Shown: piece after piece, positions 7,755-15,306 of the stretch
How positions within the stretch are numbered: the stretch's first letter is position 1
Layout: each line of letters opens with the position of its first letter
Source: Anaerolineae bacterium
Lineage (GTDB): Bacteria > Chloroflexota > Anaerolineae > 4572-78 > J111
DNA length: 17,091 bases
Direction of reading: 5' to 3'
Assembly: GCA_020433835.1 (NCBI GenBank)
Contig: JAGRBY010000089.1
Coordinates: 1-17,091, forward strand
The notes under the pieces: model-generated
Databases searched by the model: none
Seen by the model: only the letters and a program-made list of their open reading frames with translations
What the model was told of the DNA's origin: nothing
Made by a program: the position numbers and the translations under genes

Positions 7755-8727
7755 GGTTGATGTAAAAACCGGAGCCCCACTCGAAGCCGGCGGTTCTGGA
7801 TAGACGGGGCATCAATTCAAAATGCCAATGGTAATCCTGTTCGATAGTAGACCAGTATCCTGCCCGTGGCCGGCGGAAAGGGGCCATATGCAGCATATAG
7901 TTGAAGGATGGATTATTGAGCGCGCCCCGCAGCTTTTTCAAGACTATCTTTAAGACTTTACTTAAATCAACCGTCTCTTCCCAGGTGATGTAGGTGTAAT
8001 CGGCGCTGTGCCGTTTAGGCAGTATCCACAGTTCAAATGGAAATCGGGCTGCATAGGGAGACAGCGCCACAAAATGGTCTGTTTCAACCACCAGGCGCTC
8101 TCTAAAAACTTTGGTTTCCTGTTTGATATAATCGCAAAAGATACAGCGCCGCTTATACTCAAAATATTCCATGGAAGCCATCAATTCTTCTTTCACCCGC
8201 TTAGGTGTGATAGGGGTGGCGATTAATTGAGAATGGGCGTGTTGAATAGTAGCTCCGGCGGCCTCTCCTTGATTTTTGAAAATCAATACGTACTTAAAGC
8301 GACCGTCCCCTTGCAGATCCATAATCCGCTGGCGATAGGTTGTCATCACCTTGGCAATATGCTCTTCCGGCAAATCGACCAGCTCTTTTTCATGATCCGG
8401 CGTTTCAATGATAACTTCGTGAGCACCCACCCCGTTGATCATATCACACAACCACATCCCTTCATGTTCCAACTCGCCCTCAATGCGCAGGGCCGGGTAT
8501 TTGTTGGGAACTACGCGCACGTCCCACCCGGGTGTGTCGGGTTTGGTACCTGGGTGGCGGATTGAAAAAACCTCCAATGGGGGATTTAATTCATTGCCTT
8601 CGCAAAAAACGCAAGGGCCGGGCCGTCTGGTTTCGGTATCGACTTTAAATTCTTTGGGTCTTTTTCCCCGTTCGGTGGCAATAATCACCCACCGGCCAAC
8701 GATGGGGTCTTTACGTAGTTCGGGCAT
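7705..8727 (-). CDS. galT: Galactose-1-phosphate uridylyltransferase
   Basis: A 340-residue GalT of normal length. It exchanges UMP between UDP-glucose and galactose-1-phosphate in the Leloir pathway, through a uridylylated histidine. The N-terminus RKDPIVGRWVIIATERGKRP is typical. Metal cysteines are C39 and C42 (CVFC), with H103 in GAHEV. The active-site HxHxQ is QHAHSQ (H163, H165, Q167), preceded by the conserved stretch FKNQGEAAGATIQ. A second CxxC (CIFC, C195 and C198) lies in the C-terminal half, which ends with YHWHFELMPR. A GGAG ribosome site (8735-8738) is 7 nt before the ATG. It converges on the GT87 glycosyltransferase gene, with which it may share sugar-nucleotide supply. Bacterial GalT-like enzymes can also act on other sugar-1-phosphates. 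Confidence 0.93.
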   Translation of the reverse strand: MPELRKDPIVGRWVIIATERGKRPKEFKVDTETRRPGPCVFCEGNELNPPLEVFSIRHPGTKPDTPGWDVRVVPNKYPALRIEGELEHEGMWLCDMINGVGAHEVIIETPDHEKELVDLPEEHIAKVMTTYRQRIMDLQGDGRFKYVLIFKNQGEAAGATIQHAHSQLIATPITPKRVKEELMASMEYFEYKRRCIFCDYIKQETKVFRERLVVETDHFVALSPYAARFPFELWILPKRHSADYTYITWEETVDLSKVLKIVLKKLRGALNNPSFNYMLHMAPFRRPRAGYWSTIEQDYHWHFELMPRLSRTAGFEWGSGFYINPTPPETAAQILRYTEV

Positions 8728-8940
8728 CTATTATCTCCATTCTGATTGAATTCTAACATCGAATTTTTATTTTAGCGAAGTTTCGCCTCTTATTCTCAAC
8801 TTGTCAATCTACCCTGATTCCAAGTACAATACCACTTGTTTCTTTACGTTCTCATCTCATCACCCCGACTCCAAATCGACTAAATCGATATGATTGATGC
8901 AGATTCATCGTATTGAATTTGCCTACACCATGGCGGTACT

Positions 8941-9519
8941 ATGAAAGATCTCGAAACGAAACGACTTGTTATTCGCCCCTTTGCCTCTGATGATTTGCCG
9001 GTTATCCACCGTATTCTGGATCAAACTTTGGGGAATGGCCTTCACGTCGATGACAAAGCTGCGCTGCTCGAACGAAAATCGTGGCTGCGCTGGTCTATCC
9101 TCAACGCAACCTGGTTAGCAACGCTGCATCAACCGCCTTATGGAGATCGCGCTGTGGTGCTCAAAACCACGGGTGAACTGATCGGCTCGGTCGGCTATGT
9201 GCCGTTGCTTGATGTGTACGAACAGATACCGGAGCTAAACAACGGCACTTCGCGTGAGAACAGCTATAGAACCCCAGAGTTTGGTCTGTTTTGGGCTATC
9301 GATCCATCCCATCAACGTCAGGGCTACGCCGGCGAAGCCGCAGCCGCGATGGTTACCTACGCTTTTGAGGAACTGCGGCTTAAGCGTATTCTGGCCACCA
9401 CCGAATACGCCAATGAAGCCTCTCAAGGCGTTATGCGCAAGCTGGGCATGACGTTGGCGCAAAATCCTTCTCCTGATCCTCCCTGGTTACAAATTGTTGG
9501 TTTTTTAGAGATAGTATAG
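8941..9519 (+). CDS. GNAT family N-acetyltransferase (RimJ/RimL-like)
   Basis: A 192-residue acetyltransferase using acetyl-CoA. The opening ETKRLVIRPFASDDL is characteristic of the RimJ/RimL branch, which acetylates protein N-termini or small amines. The acetyl-CoA pyrophosphate-binding motif is RQGYAGEAA, and the following EELRLKRILATT and NEASQGVMRKLGM are motif B elements. A loop of about 20 residues between GSVGYVPL and EFGLFWAI is rich in Asn and Glu. The substrate is unknown. The start ATG has only a weak GGCGG upstream. The 213 bp upstream (shared with the divergent galT) hold no clear promoter I would defend. Confidence 0.88.
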   Translation: MKDLETKRLVIRPFASDDLPVIHRILDQTLGNGLHVDDKAALLERKSWLRWSILNATWLATLHQPPYGDRAVVLKTTGELIGSVGYVPLLDVYEQIPELNNGTSRENSYRTPEFGLFWAIDPSHQRQGYAGEAAAAMVTYAFEELRLKRILATTEYANEASQGVMRKLGMTLAQNPSPDPPWLQIVGFLEIV

Positions 9520-9562
9520 ATACTAATATTATTAGCAGATTTGCTGAAAGAGAGAGTGAGTT

Positions 9563-10549
9563 ATGAAGAAGTACGGATTCGTCGCCTCCGGTGGCGGCTT
9601 TAGAAGTTTTTACACAGGCGGGGTCTTGGTTTGGTTGCAACGGCAGGGAGTGCCTATCGTTCATTTGACTTCGGCCAGTTCAGGCAATAATATAGTGCTG
9701 GATTATTTGCTGTGGGATTGGGAGCAAGAGGATTTACCCCCGGTTTTATCGAAAACCCATCGCCTCAGTTTTCAAGATACGTTTGATGTCTTTTCCAATT
9801 TTTTGGGGTTGCAGCCGCCCTTAATTCCTAACGGTTCGCATCTATTTACGGTTAATAAGGCACGCTGTCGACGCTCACTGATGCTGGATGATCCGGGCCG
9901 GCGGGAGTTGCTAGAAGCCCATCTCAAGACAGTTCAGTGGGATATCATCACCTCCAATCTTACCGAGCGGCGGAGTAATCTGCACCGGGTCAATACATTA
10001 CTCCCTACAGTGAATAATGACACAATAAACAGTTTTCTGGATGTGTTTATCGCCGGTATTACCACTATTCCTTATTTCAAAGCGGTTATGCTTGATAATG
10101 TCTACCATTTGGAGGGAGGCTACACCGATAACACGCCGCTCCGCTCCCTGTTTGAAAATCCGGATGTCGATGAAATTATCGCCGTTGATTTTACCGATTA
10201 CGATTATCACCAGGAAATCGATCGGATATATAAGAAGAATGCCCTGGTTTTTGCGCTAAACAGCATCGAAATGAACCTGCTGGTCAATAACATTCAGTGG
10301 GGATTGCCGAACAAAGCGATTTTGGCGCAGGCGAATCGCATCAATAAAATCCTTGAAAAAATTGGTCAGTCTTCGATAGAAATCGAGGGCAAAACGTATT
10401 ATCATAAACCCCTTCACATTCTTAACGCTCAAAATCTGGAGAGTATGACGGTTTCGTTAGAAAATATGACCATCCAGAAAGAGTACTTCAATTTGGGACA
10501 GCAGGATATTGAAACGATGTTTGATACGATTGTAGGTGCTGAGGACTAA
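9563..10549 (+). CDS. Patatin-like phospholipase family protein with atypical active site
   Basis: A 328-residue protein with the patatin fold signature: the oxyanion-hole loop SGGGFRS (residues 9-15) and YTGGVLVWL, then the nucleophile elbow SASSG (37-41, nucleophile expected at S39), and the EGGYTDNTPL segment (184-193) at the position of the catalytic dyad. Two key positions deviate: the elbow begins with Ser rather than Gly of GxSxG, and the dyad Asp of the usual DGG/DGA is Glu184. Patatins hydrolyse acyl chains from phospholipids; activity here is uncertain. The C-terminal 100 residues (LVNNIQWGLPNKAILAQANR) are helical and family-specific. The next gene starts 9 bp after its stop, so the two are probably co-transcribed. 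Confidence 0.87.
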   Translation: MKKYGFVASGGGFRSFYTGGVLVWLQRQGVPIVHLTSASSGNNIVLDYLLWDWEQEDLPPVLSKTHRLSFQDTFDVFSNFLGLQPPLIPNGSHLFTVNKARCRRSLMLDDPGRRELLEAHLKTVQWDIITSNLTERRSNLHRVNTLLPTVNNDTINSFLDVFIAGITTIPYFKAVMLDNVYHLEGGYTDNTPLRSLFENPDVDEIIAVDFTDYDYHQEIDRIYKKNALVFALNSIEMNLLVNNIQWGLPNKAILAQANRINKILEKIGQSSIEIEGKTYYHKPLHILNAQNLESMTVSLENMTIQKEYFNLGQQDIETMFDTIVGAED

Positions 10550-10558
10550 GTTGAAGCT

Positions 10559-11305
10559 ATGAAGCCGGTTATGCTTATCACCGGCGGCAGCCGAGGCATT
10601 GGAGCGGCGACCGCACTGTTGGCCGCCGCTCGCGGCTATGCTGTTGCCGTCAACTATCGGCGCAATCAAACGGCGGCACTGGCTGTGGTCGATACGATTA
10701 CGCAGGCCGGCGGCGAAGCAATTGCCGTGGCTGCGGATGTAGCCATAGAAAGTGATGTGCTGCGCTTGTTTGAAACGGTTGATGTCCAGCTTGGCCCGCT
10801 GACCGCACTGGTGAACAATGCCGGAATTTTAGAAAAGCAGATGCGGGTCGAACAGATGGATGCCGGACGGCTGCACCGCATTTTTACCACCAACGTTATC
10901 GGCTGTTTTTTGTGTGCCAGAGAAGCCATTCGGCGTATGTCGGTAGCTCATGGCGGTTCGGGTGGCGCGATTGTCAACGTGTCATCGGGGGCAGCGCGTT
11001 CAGGCTCACCGGGAGAATATGTCGATTATGCGGCTTCTAAAGGCGCTATCGATACGATGACGGTCGGTTTGGCGCGGGAAGTCGCGGGCGACGGTATTCG
11101 GGTTAACGGCGTTCGGCCCGGCTTCATTTATACCGATATCCACGCCGACGGCGGCGAGCCGAATCGGGTTGACCGGCTGAAAGATATCGTACCCCTCAAA
11201 CGGGGCGGCCAACCGGAAGAAATCGCTACCGCTATATTGTGGCTGCTGTCTGAGGAAGCATCGTACACCACTGGCGCAATTATAGATGTGAGCGGGGGGA
11301 AGTAA
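10559..11305 (+). CDS. SDR family NAD(P)-dependent oxidoreductase, YgfF-like
   Basis: A 248-residue classical short-chain dehydrogenase. The cofactor motif is TGGSRGIG (residues 8-15), followed by NNAG (86-89) and the catalytic Ser, Tyr and Lys: VSSGAA with S142/S143, Y157 and K161 in YVDYAASKGAID. The Asn of the tetrad is in TTNV. Strings such as GGSGGAIVNVSS, VRPGFIYT and GGEPNRVDR are close to Escherichia coli YgfF, annotated as a glucose 1-dehydrogenase-like enzyme. The basic residues after strand 2 (NYRRN) suggest NADP(H). The physiological substrate is unknown. It lies directly behind the patatin-like gene. Confidence 0.93.
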   Translation: MKPVMLITGGSRGIGAATALLAAARGYAVAVNYRRNQTAALAVVDTITQAGGEAIAVAADVAIESDVLRLFETVDVQLGPLTALVNNAGILEKQMRVEQMDAGRLHRIFTTNVIGCFLCAREAIRRMSVAHGGSGGAIVNVSSGAARSGSPGEYVDYAASKGAIDTMTVGLAREVAGDGIRVNGVRPGFIYTDIHADGGEPNRVDRLKDIVPLKRGGQPEEIATAILWLLSEEASYTTGAIIDVSGGK

Positions 11306-11318
11306 TCGGCTCATAAGC

Positions 11319-11347
11319 ATCCGTGAAATCTGTGAAATCCGTGGTTG
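11319..11347. repeat. Short repeat of the AATCCGTG/AAATCTGTG type
   Basis: CATCCGTGAAATCTGTG followed by AAATCCGTGGTT lies just after the SDR stop. It is the second copy type of the degenerate repeat at 4770-4818. No coding or hairpin role is evident. Confidence 0.45.
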
Positions 11348-11455
11348 TTTCTATAGAGCAGGCTTATTTCCAATAGACTCTAATCATAACGGCGACTAAA
11401 AATTTCGTAAGAAGATGTATACTCTGGTGTTGAGAGAAACTTCGGAGAATTTTAG

Positions 11456-12235
11456 ATGATCGCGCAGGTTCAAAAAGCTGTAAAAAACCCTCATAAACTG
11501 CTGCGATTTCTACAGCACGAGATCGGCACGCTCTTTGGGCATTGGGAGTATAAAAAGTTTATCCTGTTAGCCAGAAAGAGAACCGGCTCCAATTTCTTGC
11601 TATCATGCCTCAATTCCCATTCTAACATCTATGCCAAAGGCGAAATATTGGCACGCTTAAACGGACAAGATCACAAAAAGATTCTCCAAACCCTATTCTC
11701 CAAACAGCCTCAGTCGATTAAAGCAGCCGGATTTAAAATATTTTATCGCCACCCCTATGGCGACTACACCGGTCAGGTCTGGCAAACATTACTCAGCATG
11801 CCTGATCTTCATGTTATTCATCTCAAAAGACGTAATGCTCTGCGTACTATTGTTTCCCAGAAGATTGCTATGAAAACAAGGGTGTGGGAAGCTAAAAATA
11901 GCCAAACACATTTGAATATTGATCAACGTCGCGTGACAATTCCCATCGACGAATTGGAGCGTAAGTTAAATGATATACGCACCTTAGAGGTTGAGTTTGA
12001 TGACAAATTTAGCGCCCATCCCAGGCTGATTGTATATTACGAGGAGTTGGTTAACGATCTTGAGCAACAGATGCAATCGATTACCAACTTTTTAAGCCTC
12101 CCTTTTTATAAACCAACCACTCCAAATCGCCGGCAGAATCCGGAAAGTCTATCAAATCTGGTTGAAAATTATGATGAATTATGGAGTCATTTTTCAAAAA
12201 CAAAATGGCACGATCTTTTTGAAGACGCCGGGTGA
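11456..12235 (+). CDS. Sulfotransferase family protein
   Basis: A 259-residue protein with the PAPS-binding signatures of sulfotransferases. The 5'-phosphosulfate-binding loop is ARKRTGSNFLLSCLNSH (residues 39-55), a P-loop-like strand-turn-helix. The 3'-phosphate-binding segment is IHLKRRNALRTIVSQKIA (121-138), with the conserved Arg and Ser. The C-terminal part (VYYEELVNDLEQQMQSITNFL) matches the usual late region. Relatives include LPS/glycolipid Stf0- and NodH-like enzymes, so the acceptor may be a carbohydrate or glycolipid; this is inference. GGAG (11444-11447) sits 8 nt before the ATG, and a TATACT -10-like hexamer lies at 11418-11423 without a clear -35. The gene is more AT-rich and Lys-rich than its neighbours. 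Confidence 0.85.
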   Translation: MIAQVQKAVKNPHKLLRFLQHEIGTLFGHWEYKKFILLARKRTGSNFLLSCLNSHSNIYAKGEILARLNGQDHKKILQTLFSKQPQSIKAAGFKIFYRHPYGDYTGQVWQTLLSMPDLHVIHLKRRNALRTIVSQKIAMKTRVWEAKNSQTHLNIDQRRVTIPIDELERKLNDIRTLEVEFDDKFSAHPRLIVYYEELVNDLEQQMQSITNFLSLPFYKPTTPNRRQNPESLSNLVENYDELWSHFSKTKWHDLFEDAG

Positions 12236-12304
12236 GCTTACTATAAATAGGGCTGTTCTTAGGATCGTGAATCAAATAACTTCCGTATTTACGTTTATGT
12301 AATT

Positions 12305-12368
12305 GGTAAATAGGTATTGGTAATTCAATCTCCAGTCTCTAATTACCAGTTACCAATTACAAATTACC
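12305..12368. repeat. Inverted pair of 7-bp repeat arrays
   Basis: Three 7-mers (GGTAAAT, AGGTATT, GGTAATT; 12305-12325) face six complementary-sense 7-mers (AATCTCC, AGTCTCT, AATTACC, AGTTACC, AATTACA, AATTACC; 12327-12368). An exact 8-bp arm TGGTAATT (12318-12325) pairs with AATTACCA (12341-12348). It belongs to the family seen at 2744-2853 and lies in the 383-bp gene-free stretch between the sulfotransferase and the lipoprotein genes. Elsewhere in that stretch I see only a TATAAT hexamer at 12497-12502 without a convincing -35. Confidence 0.88.
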
Positions 12369-12618
12369 TGGCAGAATTGGTGAAGTTAATTAATTCTCAT
12401 TCCTTACTGTTGATGCCGTGATGTAAAATGTACACTGTTACGGCCCAAATGCCTGATCTTGAGTTTTGCAAAACATGCATATTGTTTGTGCTTGAGTATA
12501 ATTGAGAACTTGTTAAATAAGCAGTAGACTGCGACATTCTAAGCAGACAGAGGAAATTGTAAGCGCATGTTTCCCGTCTACTGATAAAGGGATTATTTTG
12601 GAAGGAAATTATAAAGTT

Positions 12619-13470
12619 ATGCCAACCGTTCGCTCGATACTATGGGTGATGGTGTTGGTTGTGCTCACCGGCTGTGGTGATATTTTGGCTTCAGGCCCCG
12701 ACACCCCGACGCTGACACCAACGCCCACCAAAACGCCGACCCGCACACCAACCACCACCGCCACCATCACGGCTACACCCACCGAAACCCCTTCACCCAC
12801 CGCCACCCCAACCCTGACCGCAACGCCGCAGCCCACCGCCACCGAAACGCCAACTTTTACCCCCGAACCGCTGCCAACCGATACTCCGCCTCCCCCAACC
12901 GAGGCCCCTGCTCCCGATGAAGCCGATGCCTCTCTTGAACTCGAAGCGGAAACAGAAACCGAAGCCGCCCCGGCCGGCGAGGGTGAAGATCAACCCGAGG
13001 TAGAAGCCCAAGCTGAAACAGCGACCGATACCCCGGATTTTAAAATCGCTTCGTGGCGATTGTGGCCATTGGCGCTAAACAGCGGCTGTGCTAAAGGGAT
13101 GCACGTTATCTTTATCCACGTGCTTGATGTCAACGGCAATCCAATAAATGATATTGTGGTCGGCGATTCGTGGAACAATGTTGAAGAAGTTAGCGGACGC
13201 AAGGGCATGGGCCAAACCGAGATCGATTTGTGGTCAAACACAATGGCGTTGATGGTTAAGCGTCACGCCGTAACCGGCGAAGAATTTACCAGCGAGATTA
13301 GCTTTCCCTTTAGCTCATTTATGACCACCATCCCCAATGACAAAATGGTTGAAGCCGGTTACTGCTCTAACGACATCGAGTGTGATTGGAAGCGGCAGTT
13401 CGACTCATATTACTGCGGTGCCCATTATTCGTGGGAAGTTATCTTTCAAGCAACGCGGCCGCTTGAATAA
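12619..13470 (+). CDS. Thr/Pro-linker lipoprotein with a C-terminal extracellular domain
   Basis: A 283-residue lipoprotein. A short hydrophobic signal (SILWVMVLVVLTGC) ends in the lipobox LTGC with C19 as the lipidated residue. Residues about 27-95 are Thr/Pro repeats (TPTLTPTPTKTPTRTP), a spacer that projects the protein from the membrane. An acidic Glu-rich segment follows (about 103-133). The last 145 residues form a compact domain with FIHVLDVNGNPINDIVVGD, resembling the beta-sandwich domains of other predicted Chloroflexota surface proteins, and four to five Cys (including AGYCSNDIEC and YYCGAHYSW) that may form disulfides. The function is unknown. ATG 12619 is chosen over TTG 12598 because the latter precedes the AAGGA ribosome site (12602-12606). 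Confidence 0.8.
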   Translation: MPTVRSILWVMVLVVLTGCGDILASGPDTPTLTPTPTKTPTRTPTTTATITATPTETPSPTATPTLTATPQPTATETPTFTPEPLPTDTPPPPTEAPAPDEADASLELEAETETEAAPAGEGEDQPEVEAQAETATDTPDFKIASWRLWPLALNSGCAKGMHVIFIHVLDVNGNPINDIVVGDSWNNVEEVSGRKGMGQTEIDLWSNTMALMVKRHAVTGEEFTSEISFPFSSFMTTIPNDKMVEAGYCSNDIECDWKRQFDSYYCGAHYSWEVIFQATRPLE

Positions 13471-13493
13471 ATCCCTAAAAAAAGAAAGGTGCG

Positions 13494-13522
13494 TTGACCT
13501 TTCCTTTAACCTCGGTTAGAAT
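13494..13522 (+). promoter_or_regulatory. Sigma-70-type promoter for the globin gene
   Basis: TTGACC (13494-13499) and TAGAAT (13517-13522) are separated by exactly 17 bp, each matching the consensus at five of six positions. The predicted start near 13529 gives a leader of about 100 nt. A 7-bp inverted repeat GAAAGGT/ACCTTTC (13484-13490 with 13497-13503) covers the -35 box and could be an operator or the weak end of the lipoprotein transcript. Confidence 0.6.
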
Positions 13523-13632
13523 CGAAACAGTTTGTTTAACTATACCTGCTCCGCAAAATGTTGGATCAGGTGCTTTAACATCCTATCTCTACCGGAACAC
13601 CCACTATTCTATTACTCAAAAGGAGTTCATCC

Positions 13633-14211
13633 ATGTCTCAGATTAAACAACGCTTCGATGATGGTCTCAATACCATCACCACCCTCACCGGCTTAACCCA
13701 GGCCGATTTCGACAAGCTCCGTGAGGCTGCGCCACAGGCTAAGCTGTGGGGCGATGATATTGTCGCTATGTTTTACGATACCCTCTTTGACCACCCCCGC
13801 ACTGCCGCTGTTTTTCAAGAAGGCGAGCGCCCCGCCCGCGAAAAAACGTTGGAAGATTGGTATGCTTCCCTTTTTGCGGTGGATAGTGTTGACCAGTTTC
13901 TACGCAACCAGGCCCGGATTGCGCTGCTTCACATTCGCCGCCACGTTCATAATGAATTTATGATTGGTATTGCCAATCGATTGCGTATCCTTTTTGAGGG
14001 CAAAGCGGTTGAGGCCTTTGGGAATGAAGAAGGTATGGCTGTTGCCCAGGCTTTTAGCCGCGTTTTAGATACGGTTGTCGGTTTAACCGCCGAGGGTTAC
14101 GATGTGCTTTCGAAGATCGCGCTGTCACAAGCCACCGGCGTTCAAGAAACGGTCATCGACAAGTTTATTAGCAGTGCGGTAGGCGATGTTGAGCGAGAAC
14201 TGCTGAATTAA
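13633..14211 (+). CDS. Protoglobin / globin-sensor-type single-domain protein
   Basis: A 192-residue heme-binding globin of the protoglobin and globin-coupled-sensor lineage, with no attached signalling domain. The pre-A/A-helix region (QADFDKLREAAPQAKLWGDDIVAMFYDTLFDHPRTAAVF, residues 23-61) shows the typical LF..P.T..F pattern. EKTLEDWYASLF follows. The proximal histidine is most likely H100 in ALLHIRRHVHNEFMIG, although H104 and H106 are nearby. The C-terminal helices (AQAFSRVLDTVVGLTAEGYD) complete the fold. It probably binds O2, NO or CO. AGGAG (13621-13625) is 7 nt before the ATG, and a strong promoter stands upstream, so it is probably monocistronic. It converges with the transporter gene, 25 bp apart. 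Confidence 0.85.
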   Translation: MSQIKQRFDDGLNTITTLTGLTQADFDKLREAAPQAKLWGDDIVAMFYDTLFDHPRTAAVFQEGERPAREKTLEDWYASLFAVDSVDQFLRNQARIALLHIRRHVHNEFMIGIANRLRILFEGKAVEAFGNEEGMAVAQAFSRVLDTVVGLTAEGYDVLSKIALSQATGVQETVIDKFISSAVGDVERELLN

Positions 14212-14236
14212 AGCCTGGCAATGAGCGGGATGCTGC

Positions 14237-15271
14237 TTATAACGGCCACAAAACCGGGATGAGCAGTGTCCCGATAATCCAAAAAAGGATATTAAGCGGC
14301 GTCCCAACCCGGGTAAAGTCGGTAAACTTGTACTGCCCCGGCCCATAAATAAGTGTGTTGGTTTGGTAGCCGACGGGCGTCATAAAGCTGAGCGAGGCCG
14401 CAAATGTAACCGCCATTAAAAAAGGACGGGCGTTCACATCAAGCGTTTGCGCTGCTTGGATGGCAATCGGAGCTAACAAAACCGCCGTCGCTTGATTTGA
14501 AATGATGTTCGTCAGCAGCATGGCGGCGAAGAAAAAGGCCGATAGAATTATCGTTGGTCCCCAGTAACTTCCTTGCGAAATGATAAGCATAGACAACCAT
14601 TCGGCTGCACCCGTCTTTTCCATGGCAATGCCCAAAGGTAAAACACCTGCTAATAACAAAATTATCTTCCAACTGATGGCCCCGTGAGCCTCCTCAACTG
14701 AAAGACAGCCGGTTAAAACCATCAAAATACTGCCAACCACCGCCGCAATGACAATCGGTGCGATATTGAGCGCAGCGACCAATACGACCCCCACTAAAAT
14801 TCCTAAAGCAATCTTTATCTTGTGACGACGATAGTTTGGCAAGTCAATTTCCGATACCACCACAAACGAAGTGTCACGTTCGATCTCACCGACACGATCG
14901 CGGGCAATATCCAATAAAATCGAATCGCCGCCGGATAGCCGCACGTTTTCCATCGCATTCTGCTGTAATTTGCCGTGATGCCGGATAGCGAGAAGGATAG
15001 CCCCAAAGCGTTCGGGAAAATTGACGGTCTGGATCTCTTGCCCTTCCAAATCCGAGCCGGGCGCAACCACAGCCTCAATCAATGTGTCGTTGCCCATTTC
15101 TAAATCAACATCGTGTAAGTTTCGACTGTGCTTGATGACAATATCATCCCGCTTCAACAGCTTCTTGATTTCCTGGGGGCTACCGCGAAGGCGTAACGTA
15201 TCGCCCACGCCTAATTCTGTCTTTGAGCCTTCGAGCGCCAACTCACCGCCTTGACGAAAAACTTGCACCAC
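14237..15271 (-). CDS. SLC13/DASS-type transporter, C-terminal part (frameshifted)
   Basis: The downstream part of a frameshifted sodium-coupled anion transporter gene, 344 residues from the first GTG. It opens with two RCK_C (TrkA-C) domains (VQVFRQGGEL to RLRGSPQEI, and LIEAVVAPGSDLEGQEI to GGDSILLDIA), which gate or regulate many such carriers. Membrane helices then run from about residue 150 to the end. The second substrate/sodium signature is NIISNQATAVLLAP (SNQATA at 258-263), with the paired hairpin PVGYQTNTLIYGPG (299-312). It belongs directly after the upstream ORF at 15307-16014, giving a full carrier of roughly 590 residues. Whether this half is translated alone is doubtful, since the GTG has no clear ribosome site. 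Confidence 0.82.
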   Translation of the reverse strand: MVQVFRQGGELALEGSKTELGVGDTLRLRGSPQEIKKLLKRDDIVIKHSRNLHDVDLEMGNDTLIEAVVAPGSDLEGQEIQTVNFPERFGAILLAIRHHGKLQQNAMENVRLSGGDSILLDIARDRVGEIERDTSFVVVSEIDLPNYRRHKIKIALGILVGVVLVAALNIAPIVIAAVVGSILMVLTGCLSVEEAHGAISWKIILLLAGVLPLGIAMEKTGAAEWLSMLIISQGSYWGPTIILSAFFFAAMLLTNIISNQATAVLLAPIAIQAAQTLDVNARPFLMAVTFAASLSFMTPVGYQTNTLIYGPGQYKFTDFTRVGTPLNILFWIIGTLLIPVLWPL

Positions 15272-15306
15272 ATCGAGATCGAGATTTTTGGCCGTGCCGC
15301 TCTGTT

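Noticed and set aside
12236..12618. A tRNA or small RNA in the gap before the lipoprotein gene
   Set aside because: No cloverleaf, CCA end or strong promoter-terminator pair can be seen; the gap holds the 7-mer arrays and an isolated TATAAT.
13484..13503. Rho-independent terminator after the lipoprotein gene
   Set aside because: The 7-bp stem is A/T-rich and followed by only CTTT, so it is a weak candidate; treated as a possible operator instead.
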